A DNA stretch of 64,000 bases from NCBI GenBank assembly GCA_965267775.1, contig OZ254140.1, positions 806,001-870,000 on the forward strand, in the 5' to 3' direction. The notes under the pieces are model-generated. The model saw only the letters and a list, made by a program, of their open reading frames with translations. It was not told the DNA's origin and made no database searches. Positions 33,604-42,110 of this stretch are shown here, one piece after another. The stretch comes from Planktophila sp965267775. Its GTDB lineage: Bacteria; Actinomycetota; Actinomycetes; Nanopelagicales; Nanopelagicaceae. A program made the position numbers and the translations under genes. The number at the start of each line of letters is the position of its first letter. Position 1 is the first letter of the stretch.

Positions 33604-34899
33604 ATGTTTCCGCCAATGCTCATTGGGATGGCCTACGCCTCATACCGCATTGGACAGAACCAACTTTCAATAGATGCACTTCGAAATCAAACGTCAGATT
33701 CGGCAAAGCAGATTACCGCTGCCATCAAGGCAAATACTGAGGCAACAGTCGACTTACAGTCGGCCTTCAGTAAAGAGGGCGAGATGCTCCGCCAGCAACT
33801 CTTTGAGATGCATCAAGCCCAAATGGCTAACCGAGAAGTTGCCTGCCCTTATTGCAATCAACTGATCTCACGCAAGGCTCTCATTTGCAATCAGTGTCAA
33901 GGAATCCTCAATTTCGGCCCTTGGGACTTTATTCGTGTCGCCCTCCTGTATCGCCCAGACTTAATCATGCGCGATAAGGAAACAATCGCTGAACTTCAAT
34001 CAACTGTAAAAGAGATTGAAGTTGAGGTCCTTCGTATTGCTGCAATCGAGGACCAGCGTAAGCAAATTGAGCTTGAAAATAGGCTACAGATTGAGAGAAC
34101 GAAGGCGCAAGACGAACTGAAAGCTCTTAGAAAGCAGGAAGCTGAGACAGTTCGTATCAATCTTGAGAGAAAAAATGAAGCCGAGAAGGTCGCAAAGGAG
34201 AAATCTCGAATTCTTGGACAGGCAAGACAAGATCTAAGAGATCTCCGTAAATTTGTCGAGAATGCACAAGAAGACAATCCGATAAACCCCGGAAGCGCAC
34301 TTTCTCTTGTTAGAAAATCCACCAATCTCTCCCTCGATCAATATAAGGGTTCACTCACCACGAGCGAACTCATTGAGTTCTCCTCGCAATTATTCCTTGT
34401 GGGCGAAGCTGTGATGACCAATCGGAAGCTCACGGAAAGTTCAGCGTCTGCGGCGATTACTATTTTTGGAACTGCAGAGAAGTTTGGAGCTAGTAGCATA
34501 CGCGAAAGTATCTGTCGCACTTATTACCTCAGTAGACAATTTAAGAAATGCATCTCTTATGCTGAAAAGGTGTTACAAGATAAAGGTCTAAGCGATATTG
34601 CCTATGACGGAATCATCTTGGATCAATTGAAAAGTCAGATAATTTTGAAAAGTGCCAAGATCGGACATGTCGAAAGAGTGCGAAATGCCTTGCGCGACAA
34701 AGATGATTACCAAAATAAACTGGTAATTGCGGCAGGCCTATTCATCTGTGGCGATGCGGAGAGCGCCCTTGCCATCAGGGATTCGATCAGCTCACGTGAT
34801 CTTGAAGAGGCTCGATTCTTATATGAGCCCGATTATGAGGAGAACCACGAGGAAATTGCTCGTTTCGACGAGATGGTTTTTATAGTCATTGATAGTTAA
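33604..34899 (+). CDS. Zinc-ribbon and coiled-coil protein of unknown function
   Basis: 431 residues, not recognised as a known family. In order: a short mildly hydrophobic head; a helical stretch to residue 75; a four-cysteine zinc ribbon (C81, C84, C95, C98, in CPYCNQLI and CNQCQG); a long charged coiled coil at about 118-235 rich in E, K, R and Q; then a helical C-terminal region (about 236-431) with TPR-like spacing (KKCISYAEKVLQDKGLSD). Cytoplasmic scaffold or nucleic-acid contact is conceivable. ATG at 33604 lacks a clear ribosome site. It follows the glnA terminator and begins the accessory stretch; no partner gene is evident. Confidence 0.75.
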   Translation: MFPPMLIGMAYASYRIGQNQLSIDALRNQTSDSAKQITAAIKANTEATVDLQSAFSKEGEMLRQQLFEMHQAQMANREVACPYCNQLISRKALICNQCQGILNFGPWDFIRVALLYRPDLIMRDKETIAELQSTVKEIEVEVLRIAAIEDQRKQIELENRLQIERTKAQDELKALRKQEAETVRINLERKNEAEKVAKEKSRILGQARQDLRDLRKFVENAQEDNPINPGSALSLVRKSTNLSLDQYKGSLTTSELIEFSSQLFLVGEAVMTNRKLTESSASAAITIFGTAEKFGASSIRESICRTYYLSRQFKKCISYAEKVLQDKGLSDIAYDGIILDQLKSQIILKSAKIGHVERVRNALRDKDDYQNKLVIAAGLFICGDAESALAIRDSISSRDLEEARFLYEPDYEENHEEIARFDEMVFIVIDS

Positions 34900-35064
34900 A
34901 CACCTTCGGCGCCTTAGCCATGTAATACGAGGATTTAAGTTCGAAATCTAGGACTTCAGGCTACGAAAAACCTAGGACCAACCTCTGTCAGCTCACAAAC
35001 TTCTATATCGTAGTGCTTTTCCGTTATAGAATCACCCCTATCTATCGTGAGGGGGGGTGTGGCC

Positions 35065-36261
35065 ATGGCCTACCGCTATGCCTATCACGATGATCCCATT
35101 GAGGAGATCGAGCCGAGAGAGCCGAAACTCAAAAGAGCTCTCTTCTTTGTGGCAGTTGCAGCAATCCTTGGAACTGCGGGAAGTACCTTGGCAGCAAATA
35201 TCTCTTTAAATAATTCTGGGGCAACAGAATTCGGCCAAGGGCTATTGGCCACGACCGCCTGCTCAGGAACTAACAATCTTTCAATAAAACCTACCAACAT
35301 TTTCGATGGAACTAGTTATCTCGTGAAATCTGTAACAGTTTCAAATATTCCAACATCATGTGCCGGTAATGATTTCATTATGAATGCTTATGGAACACCT
35401 ACAGCCCCCAATGGAAGTATCGGATTTACAAACGTTGGATTATCAAGTCCATATCTTCTTGGAACGGTCGCAGCTCCCGGTACTACTTCAACAACATATG
35501 AGTGGTGGTTTTATAGCACCTCAGCTACACCTGCTACTCAAGGCATGCTGCAAACTAGAACTAATGCTGCAGGCGCTGATGGAATGGACGTTTCTTTGGA
35601 AGGCGGAGGTATAACCATTTCAGTCGGAAGCTCTTTCATGCTACGCACTACCGGTACTTATCTACAGAATAAATGGAATCACATTGCTGTAGTGAGAAAT
35701 GGAACAACCGTATGGACTGTCTATCTCAATGGTACGAGCATCGGAAGTCCATTCAATTTTTCAGGCAGCACTGGTACCTCATTGGCCCTAGGAGCGAAGA
35801 GTTTTACAGGATATAACGAGTTCTTCAATGGATATATCAGCGATTTCCGTTATGTCATTGGCACAGCCGTATATACCTCAAACTTCACTCCACCTACCTC
35901 GATGTTGCCTAAGATTGCCGGAACTCAACTACTTCTTGAGACTCCATCCGGCGCTTCTTTCCTATCTGATAGTTCTGGAAATGGAATAGTCTTCACAAAG
36001 ATAAGCGGTACTCCGACAAGCGTGAGCCAAAGTCCGTTCCCGCTAGTTACGTCAGTTCTTCCAATCTTTAACTCTTCATCTACTACTGCAACCATCTACG
36101 ACAATGGTGGGTCCTTCTACAGCGGAGCAAACTCGACGGGATCTACAGTCACAACAATTTCCAGTTCGCCTACTGGTTCCTTTACGGTCTCCTTTGACTC
36201 GCCGACCGCAATTTCATCGAATATCTCAAACTTCACCCTTCAGAGCGCCCCGCACTCGTAG
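35065..36261 (+). CDS. Secreted or surface protein with LamG-type domain
   Basis: About 398 residues from the ATG at 35065, behind the purine run GAGGGGGGG; a GTG at 35047 in frame is an alternative. An acidic cytoplasmic head (DDPIEEIEPREPKLKR) leads to one hydrophobic helix (ALFFVAVAAILGTAG). The next segment AANISLNNSGATEFGQG followed by TTACSG resembles an N-terminal domain I recall from many acI surface proteins. Residues about 130-290 form a concanavalin-like LamG domain (KWNHIAVVRNG, FFNGYISDFRYVIGTAVYT, NFTPPTS). The Ser/Thr-rich tail has no sorting motif. Probably anchored by the N-terminal helix; may bind carbohydrate. Confidence 0.78.
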   Translation: MAYRYAYHDDPIEEIEPREPKLKRALFFVAVAAILGTAGSTLAANISLNNSGATEFGQGLLATTACSGTNNLSIKPTNIFDGTSYLVKSVTVSNIPTSCAGNDFIMNAYGTPTAPNGSIGFTNVGLSSPYLLGTVAAPGTTSTTYEWWFYSTSATPATQGMLQTRTNAAGADGMDVSLEGGGITISVGSSFMLRTTGTYLQNKWNHIAVVRNGTTVWTVYLNGTSIGSPFNFSGSTGTSLALGAKSFTGYNEFFNGYISDFRYVIGTAVYTSNFTPPTSMLPKIAGTQLLLETPSGASFLSDSSGNGIVFTKISGTPTSVSQSPFPLVTSVLPIFNSSSTTATIYDNGGSFYSGANSTGSTVTTISSSPTGSFTVSFDSPTAISSNISNFTLQSAPHS

Positions 36262-36310
36262 TCCATTACTTTTGCCTCGGTCTTATGGTTGAACAATATG
36301 GCGGGCTTGG

Positions 36311-37717
36311 TCACTTGTTAAGAATTTGGTAAAGCCCTTCTCCTCCAGCAAGATGGGCGAGAATCGAAGATGGCAAGAAGCTAATTAACTCCGGTGCAAA
36401 TGACGCGATGAGCATCTCTCCAAAAGGAATAACTGTCGCAAAGAGCACAAAGAATCGGATATCAATATTTAAGTTTGTAATCTCTCTTGCAAAGTTTGAA
36501 AATATCGGTACAGATAGAAGGATTATCAGAAAAGGCCTTACTGTTGTTTTTGAGTAAAAACCGTTACCCCAGAAATAGCAAAATATTTCGTAAGAGGTAA
36601 AGATTCCCATACCAAGAACTGTGAAGAGTGCGATATAGGTACCATCCAAATACCGTCGGTAATAGCTAATCCCACCAAAACTCAGCGCATCTCGCTCTTG
36701 CTCTTCTTGGGTGAGTTTGTAAGAGCCAATAGAAATGAGAGCAGAGAAGAGAGCGGTCACAATCATAGAGACAACTATTGGTCTCTTAATCTCTATCGGT
36801 AACTCTGAGAATGCATCCTCTGCATTGATTATTGGGTAGAGAGCAAAGAGAAAGAGGGTGAATGGAATCAATTTCATATGTGATTCGATCGAGGTAATTT
36901 GTTTCAACGCAAGAGCCATCCGCATAACAGGTGTCTGGCCTACGTCTTCTCTTTGAAATCTCGATGAAGTGAGAGGGCGGGATCGTAGTGATTTCATGCC
37001 ACCTCTCCCCCGGTTCAACCAGTGGGAGAAGGCGCTAGTGGCGATTATCCAAATTTGAATATCTAGAAATATTGATCGGCTATAGAAAGTTAGAATTCGC
37101 GAATCAGCTGCAAGACTTAGAAGGCGTTCAATGAGGGTAGAAAAAGCCCAACCTCGATCACCTGCGAATCCACGCGAGACTTGTAGAACGAGTAACGCAG
37201 CACTAGAAATCGAGAGAGCTAGATAATTTCTATAAAGAGAGCCTATAAGAGTTGCCGTTGCTGTGACATAGATAGTCGCGAGGAAAAGTAAGAGAAGCTG
37301 AATCGCATCAAAATTAAGCGTTAGATGGGGTATGAAATTTTGAATAGATAGAAATAGATATGGTCCAACGACCAGTGTCGCTCCAAGAATCCCATTCGTG
37401 GCTATACGAATGGCGAGGCGCCTCTGAAGTGAACCAAATTCAATCTGTATTCGATCGCCATAACCCTCCTTGATCTCAAATGGTATTGAGAGAAGAGAGT
37501 TGAAGAGAACTCCGAGTAATAACATGGTCGCCACCGGCAAGAGGTGGGAGGCGGGCTCTTCGGTCTCAATTATTGCGTTCAGGTATGAGAGATTCACTAG
37601 GAGAATCACAACAATTGGTGCGGTGAATGCCAGTGGATTAGCAAGCAGATTCCGTAGATCTACCTCCAAGTTTCGTCTGAGATGTCCATGGCCTCTATCA
37701 ACCGATAGCATTGCCAT
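36311..37717 (-). CDS. ABC exporter permease-like membrane protein
   Basis: About 468 residues with twelve or so hydrophobic helices and no recognised catalytic motif. The ATG at 37715-37717 is favoured by the upstream GAGGT; an ATG at 37729 is the alternative. Either way it starts inside the 3' end of the ATPase gene, so the two are translationally coupled. Together with the ATPase it resembles ABC-2-like two-gene exporters. Substrate unknown. The 3' end converges on the LamG gene with 49 bases between. Confidence 0.7.
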   Translation of the reverse strand: MAMLSVDRGHGHLRRNLEVDLRNLLANPLAFTAPIVVILLVNLSYLNAIIETEEPASHLLPVATMLLLGVLFNSLLSIPFEIKEGYGDRIQIEFGSLQRRLAIRIATNGILGATLVVGPYLFLSIQNFIPHLTLNFDAIQLLLLFLATIYVTATATLIGSLYRNYLALSISSAALLVLQVSRGFAGDRGWAFSTLIERLLSLAADSRILTFYSRSIFLDIQIWIIATSAFSHWLNRGRGGMKSLRSRPLTSSRFQREDVGQTPVMRMALALKQITSIESHMKLIPFTLFLFALYPIINAEDAFSELPIEIKRPIVVSMIVTALFSALISIGSYKLTQEEQERDALSFGGISYYRRYLDGTYIALFTVLGMGIFTSYEIFCYFWGNGFYSKTTVRPFLIILLSVPIFSNFAREITNLNIDIRFFVLFATVIPFGEMLIASFAPELISFLPSSILAHLAGGEGLYQILNK

Positions 37718-38396
37718 TGGTGACCTCATCGAATATTTCTGCCAATGAACTTGTGTTATCGCCCGGCCATTCTCCTTGCCAAAGAATCTCGCGTTGGATA
37801 ATTACAACTTTGTCTACGTACTGCTCCATGTCGTGCAGATAATGACTTGAAACTAGGATGGTTCTCCCTCTATCTGCCTCAACTCGCAGGAAAGAGTGAA
37901 GCCAACGGATACCGTCAGGGTCGAGCCCATTTACTGGCTCATCAAGGATGAGAGTGTGAGGGTCCGCAATTAAAGCGCAGGCGAGACTTAGGCGTTGACG
38001 CATACCGAGAGAGAGTTCAGAACATTTCAAGGTGTTGAGATTCTCAATTTCAGTAAGAGCTGCAATCTGGTTCATCTGTAAAGAGCTGGCACCAGTCGAG
38101 AGCGCCGCGATTTGAAGCTGAGCTTTCACGGAGCGACTCGGTGGGAAAGCAAGATTGATTGAGACACCGACACTTCCAGGAGTGTGCTTTGAAAATGGGA
38201 GTCCGTTGATGGTTGCGGTACCTTCATTTGGGTGTTCAAGTTGAGAAAGGATGCGAAGGGCCGTCGTTTTGCCGGCACCGTTTCGACCAAGGAGTCCGGT
38301 AATCTGCCCTGGTTTCGCAACGAAAGTCAGGTGGTCTAAAGCCACCTTTCTTCCGAACTTCTTCTTTACTCCTCTAAATTCAATCCCAAGATCCAT
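37698..38396 (-). CDS. ABC transporter ATP-binding protein (exporter type)
   Basis: About 232 residues from the ATG at 38394-38396, with GGAGG 8 bases ahead on its strand; earlier starts (38411, 38465) lack this. Walker A GRNGAGKTTALR, signature SLGMRQRLSLACAL, Walker B HTLILDEPVNGLDPDG, and the H-loop VSSHYLHDME. The closest shape is the CcmA/DrrA-like group driving ABC-2 exporters for drugs or lipids. It overlaps the permease gene by about 20 bases. Confidence 0.9.
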   Translation of the reverse strand: MDLGIEFRGVKKKFGRKVALDHLTFVAKPGQITGLLGRNGAGKTTALRILSQLEHPNEGTATINGLPFSKHTPGSVGVSINLAFPPSRSVKAQLQIAALSTGASSLQMNQIAALTEIENLNTLKCSELSLGMRQRLSLACALIADPHTLILDEPVNGLDPDGIRWLHSFLRVEADRGRTILVSSHYLHDMEQYVDKVVIIQREILWQGEWPGDNTSSLAEIFDEVTNGNAIG

Positions 38397-38600
38397 CAAC
38401 GAGACCTCCATAATCACTGCATTAGTGAGCGCTAGATGCGCCGCGTACTTGTAGATAAACAACAACTGCGACTACAGCGATAAACCACATATGAACCCCT
38501 CTCCCTTAAATTTCGAGGATGCTCTCAAGCGAAACTCCCAAATAGATGTATTTTGGCTCTCAAGAACTTCACGATTAGAACGGGGCGCTAGAATTCGAAA

Positions 38601-39080
38601 ATGACGGCCGAGAGAGAGATTTTAAGCTACCAAGAATTTGGCGGCGCTATCCGTCAGCTTGCTCAAGTAATAAAGGATTCTGGATATGAGCCGGATATCG
38701 TTCTATCAATAGCTCGCGGTGGTTTGTTGATCGGTGGAGCACTTGGCTATGCGCTAGGAGTGAAGAACACCTTCACAATGTCCGTTGAGTTCTATACCGG
38801 GGTAAATGAGCGCTTAGTTCTTCCAGTGGTGCTCCCACCAGTGCCAAACAAAGTTGATCTCACGGGACTCAAAGTTCTCGTTGCCGATGATGTTGCTGAT
38901 ACGGGCGCGACCTTGAAGCTAGTGCGCGAATTCTGTGGTGAATATGTCTCTGAGGTACGAAGCGCGGTACTTTACGAAAAACCTCATAGCGTTGAGAAGC
39001 CAGACTATGCCTGGCGCCAGACAGTTAAGTGGATTGAATTCCCTTGGTCGGTAGAGCCACCCGTGGAGAAGAGTAAGTAA
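38601..39080 (+). CDS. Phosphoribosyltransferase (purine type I fold)
   Basis: 159 residues. PRPP-binding loop VLVADDVADTGATLKLV at about 93-109, and the N-terminal SIARGGLLIGGALGY, as in hypoxanthine/xanthine-guanine phosphoribosyltransferases. Likely salvages a purine base to its nucleotide, but the exact base cannot be told and some relatives are regulatory. ATG start directly after GAAA. It ends exactly one base before the next ATG (39081), implying a two-gene unit with the AlkD-like gene. Confidence 0.85.
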   Translation: MTAEREILSYQEFGGAIRQLAQVIKDSGYEPDIVLSIARGGLLIGGALGYALGVKNTFTMSVEFYTGVNERLVLPVVLPPVPNKVDLTGLKVLVADDVADTGATLKLVREFCGEYVSEVRSAVLYEKPHSVEKPDYAWRQTVKWIEFPWSVEPPVEKSK

Positions 39081-39764
39081 ATGAGCTTTGCCGCCGATTT
39101 CGTTAATGGTCTCTCGCCCGCGTTACGAAAGCTTGGAGATCGTAAACGTGCAATTGGTGCGCATATGTATATGAAGGAGATCGCTCCCTTTATTGGAGTT
39201 GCTACACCTGAACGCAGAACTCTTGTAAAACACATTGCAAAATCCATGGCGGCACCCACTTCTGATGAGCTTGGAGCTACAGCTCGCAAACTCTGGAAGT
39301 TAGATGAGCGCGAATTTCAATACGCTGCAAATGATCTGATAGCTATCCATTGGAAGGTAGCTGATAAGAATTTCCTTGCTGACCACGTCGAAGAGTTGAT
39401 TGTCACCAAATCCTGGTGGGATACCGTGGATGGCCTGGGAAGTGTCGCGGTATCACCGCTTACAGATAAATATGGTTGTGAAAAGTTAATCGCTCAATGG
39501 AATAACTCCTCGAATATGTGGCTCAATCGCGCAGCAATCCAGCACCAACGAGGACGTCGTTTTGAGACCGATATCAATCTCATTCTTCAATACTGTGACG
39601 ATCACTCAGATTCGAAAGAGTTTTTCATCGTCAAAGCAATTGGTTGGGCGCTTCGTGATTTGGCCCCCATCAGCCCCAGCGCAGTGCGTGGCTTTCTCAA
39701 GAGCCACCCAGATCTTGGACGCGTTGCGGTACGTGAAGCAGAGCGCGGCTTAAATCGCCTTTGA
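39081..39764 (+). CDS. AlkD-like DNA alkylation repair glycosylase
   Basis: 227 residues of HEAT-like helices. Residues known in Bacillus AlkD to form the active cleft have counterparts: W and D in SWWDTVDGLG, R in MWLNRAAIQH, and W in KAIGWALRDL. It should remove positively charged alkylated bases such as 3-methyladenine without base flipping. It starts at the base after the phosphoribosyltransferase stop; a shared nucleotide/base metabolism theme is possible. It overlaps the convergent MFS gene by 15 bases. Confidence 0.88.
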   Translation: MSFAADFVNGLSPALRKLGDRKRAIGAHMYMKEIAPFIGVATPERRTLVKHIAKSMAAPTSDELGATARKLWKLDEREFQYAANDLIAIHWKVADKNFLADHVEELIVTKSWWDTVDGLGSVAVSPLTDKYGCEKLIAQWNNSSNMWLNRAAIQHQRGRRFETDINLILQYCDDHSDSKEFFIVKAIGWALRDLAPISPSAVRGFLKSHPDLGRVAVREAERGLNRL

Positions 39765-40985
39765 CTCTGGTGTATGAGTCCAAGACTGTGTAACCAACTT
39801 ATGCATCACCGTTCCATTGATGGCAAAGATTGCAGCGAGTATCCACCATCCAGATATACCCATACCAATAACTAGCGCTGTAACCAATGCAGGACCAAGT
39901 GTTCCGCTGAGTCCCCACGAGAGACCCCAGACACCTTGATACTGGCCTTGATGGTTCTCATCTGCGAGGCCAAATCCAATCGACCATGAACCTGCAGAAC
40001 CAATTAGCTCACCAACAATGTGCGATGCCATTCCAAGTGCAAGTAGAAGTGATGCGATAACAGCATTTACACCGTGGGCGTACGCATAGAGTAGGCATGC
40101 GAGAGAGAGGAAGTATGAAGCGAGACGGTAGTGCTTGGCTCCTCCAAAGAGAGTGGCCGAGCCTTTACTTGCTGCAACCTGCAAGAGCATCACAGCGATT
40201 GTATTCATCAGCATAATTACCGAGACCCACCATCGAGGCGCGTTAGTCTCGCGTACTACCCAGAGCGGGATGGCAACTGATTGAAGTACGAAGTGGACTG
40301 ACATGAATGCATTTGAGAGAGTCGCACCGAGAAAAACTTTATCCTTCATGGCAGCAAATGAGAATGGTTCACCACGTTCAACCGTTGGTTCAACGAATGG
40401 CAGCTTGAGATACATCAAGCCGGCAATAACGAAGGTAATTGCATCTCCGATAAGGAGAGCTTTATAGACCGCCGGATTGTTCAGCGCTAAACCAATACCT
40501 GCAAAGAGAGTTCCGACCGAAATTCCAAAGTTCGTAACAGCGCGCTGATAGGCGCGAAGTTGTACGCGAGATTCCTCTCCCCCGAGCTTTGCGATCGTTG
40601 CCATACGAGTTGTCTGCGCAACCACACCGAGCATCCCCATCACAATATGAATTGCAAGGAATGGCGCATAACTGTGTACGAAGACCAACCCAGCCATGAT
40701 TACACCTTCGGCAGCAACTGCGTAGGCGCTTATATTTCGAGGTCCAAAGCGATCTGCGATATGACCGGCAGGCACGCTTAGCGTCATCGCCAATCCGCCT
40801 GCGATAGAGATGGCGAGGGCCACCTGAGCTGGCGAGAGTCCGACGATGGTGGTGAAGTAGATAACGTCAACCGTCATGAAGAGGCCATTGCCGAAGGTAT
40901 TGACGAAGGTTGAGCCGGCCAGAATTCGAAGGTGGGGCTCTTGCGGTATCACTTTGCGCGCCAGCGCGCCTATTTTCCCGCTCAT
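39750..40985 (-). CDS. MFS transporter
   Basis: 411 residues with twelve predicted helices. The loop between helices 2 and 3 reads GHIADRFGPRNISAYA, the major-facilitator motif A in variant form. Substrate is not evident; the plan resembles multidrug or small-metabolite exporters. ATG at 40983-40985. Divergent from the small membrane protein gene at 41105. Confidence 0.88.
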   Translation of the reverse strand: MSGKIGALARKVIPQEPHLRILAGSTFVNTFGNGLFMTVDVIYFTTIVGLSPAQVALAISIAGGLAMTLSVPAGHIADRFGPRNISAYAVAAEGVIMAGLVFVHSYAPFLAIHIVMGMLGVVAQTTRMATIAKLGGEESRVQLRAYQRAVTNFGISVGTLFAGIGLALNNPAVYKALLIGDAITFVIAGLMYLKLPFVEPTVERGEPFSFAAMKDKVFLGATLSNAFMSVHFVLQSVAIPLWVVRETNAPRWWVSVIMLMNTIAVMLLQVAASKGSATLFGGAKHYRLASYFLSLACLLYAYAHGVNAVIASLLLALGMASHIVGELIGSAGSWSIGFGLADENHQGQYQGVWGLSWGLSGTLGPALVTALVIGMGISGWWILAAIFAINGTVMHKLVTQSWTHTPESKAI

Positions 40986-41068
40986 AGGCTGATTCTATCT
41001 GAACTTTTCTAAGGATTCTTTCAGGTTATCTAAGGCGCTACCTCAGCAACGAAGTGCATTATCTGCAA

Positions 41069-41085
41069 TGTAAGAGTTACTTACA
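41069..41085. promoter_or_regulatory. Perfect 6-base inverted repeat ahead of the 52-residue protein gene
   Basis: TGTAAG at 41069-41074 and CTTACA at 41080-41085 flank AGTTA. It lies 19 bases ahead of the ATG at 41105 and in the divergent gap with the MFS gene, so it could be an operator or a leader hairpin. No regulator is identified. Confidence 0.35.
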
Positions 41086-41104
41086 ACGAAAGGTAGTGGC
41101 AGAT

Positions 41105-41263
41105 ATGTTCATCGCATTCATCCTCTTAGGAGCTCTTCCAGCCACGCTCTTCTTCATCTCAAAGTTGGGTCTGAGCAATCCTCCACAGGAACACCTCATT
41201 ACTGAGGTTTCACCTTTAAGAGCGGCTCGATCATCTCGCGAGGATGTTCAGCTCGCTGCATAA
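41105..41263 (+). CDS. Small single-helix membrane protein (52 residues)
   Basis: Starts at the ATG at 41105 with a GAAAGGTAG ribosome site 8 bases ahead. One hydrophobic helix (MFIAFILLGALPATLFFIS) and a hydrophilic tail with alternating charges to SREDVQLAA. I do not recognise it. A hairpin follows 8 bases after its stop and a shortened NhaA gene begins 10 bases after that hairpin. It could be a small accessory subunit, a leader peptide or an unrelated short gene. Confidence 0.55.
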   Translation: MFIAFILLGALPATLFFISKLGLSNPPQEHLITEVSPLRAARSSREDVQLAA

Positions 41264-41271
41264 GTAAAAGC

Positions 41272-41306
41272 GTAATCGCCCGCCTATCCTCCTAGGTGGG
41301 CGTTAC
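41272..41306 (+). terminator. Hairpin between the small protein gene and nhaA
   Basis: GTAA and CGCCCGCC (41272-41284, with one bulged T) pair with GGTGGGCG and TTAC (41295-41306), loop TATCCTCCTA, followed by TCTTTCTCC. It looks like a terminator, but the nhaA start codon is only 10 bases beyond, so it may attenuate or regulate nhaA. Confidence 0.7.
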
Positions 41307-41315
41307 TCTTTCTCC

Positions 41316-42110
41316 GTGCTTAATCACTTTTTGACCTTTGCAATATTTCTCATCATCGGAATAGAAATCCGTGATGGCTTAGCTCATGCAAAGGCAGCAA
41401 TTCTTCCTTCGCTTGCAGCGCTAGGTGGAATGGTATTTCCAGCGCTGATCTTCCTCTTGATTGCGCAAGAAAAGAGTGCCTGGGCTGTTGTCATGCCGAC
41501 AGATGTTGCACTAGCAATTGGAGCTCTCAGCCTTCTTGGCTCACGAGTTAATCCTGCGGTCAAGCTCTTCCTTATGACTCTCGCAGTGGCCGATGATTTC
41601 TTCTCATTGATTGCCATAGGAATCTTCTATCGAAGCGATTTAGATATTTCTAGCGCCTTCTACACAATTGGAGCGGCGCTGATTGGGTCACTGCTCCCCT
41701 ATAGAAATCTCATTCTAAAATACCTTGCACCATTGGTGACCTTTGCAATTATTCCTATCTATATCTGGATCAATCTATTTTCAGTTATTGATCTCTCTGC
41801 CTTTGGGAGCAAGACTTCACTTGCAATTGTTCTTGCTCGAGTAATCGGAAAAGTTCTAGGTATCACCCTGGTCACAGCTCTTCTTGTGCGTGTAACTCAA
41901 TTGCGACTACCTGCTCAGCTCGATATAAAAGAGGTAGCAGGAATTGGGCTACTTTCAGGAATGGGTATGACAGTTTCGTTGGTCATTGCAGATATCACTG
42001 TTACTGACCCAACTATCCACTCAGAGATTCGCTCAGGGCTATTTCTCGCAGCCCTGATTTCGGCTCTTCTTGGAGTTCTCTGGCTTAGGCGTTTTCCTGC
42101 CTCTTTATAG
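41316..42110 (+). CDS. nhaA: Short NhaA-family Na+/H+ antiporter
   Basis: 264 residues against about 390 for E. coli NhaA. It begins at the part equal to the end of helix 2 (FLIIGIEIRDGLAHAK for FLLVGLEVKREL), so helix 1 and its following loop are missing. The core is kept: MPTDVALAIGALSLLGSRV, and the two ion-binding aspartates in LAVADDFFSLIA, and LLSGMGMTVSLVIADI near the end. GTG start; no earlier start exists in this frame. There is no visible ribosome site because the hairpin lies just upstream. Whether it still transports is uncertain. Confidence 0.75.
   Translation: MLNHFLTFAIFLIIGIEIRDGLAHAKAAILPSLAALGGMVFPALIFLLIAQEKSAWAVVMPTDVALAIGALSLLGSRVNPAVKLFLMTLAVADDFFSLIAIGIFYRSDLDISSAFYTIGAALIGSLLPYRNLILKYLAPLVTFAIIPIYIWINLFSVIDLSAFGSKTSLAIVLARVIGKVLGITLVTALLVRVTQLRLPAQLDIKEVAGIGLLSGMGMTVSLVIADITVTDPTIHSEIRSGLFLAALISALLGVLWLRRFPASL

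Noticed and set aside
41054..41315. Small protein and nhaA as one frameshifted gene
   Set aside because: The small protein does not resemble the NhaA N-terminus and a terminator-like hairpin separates the two.
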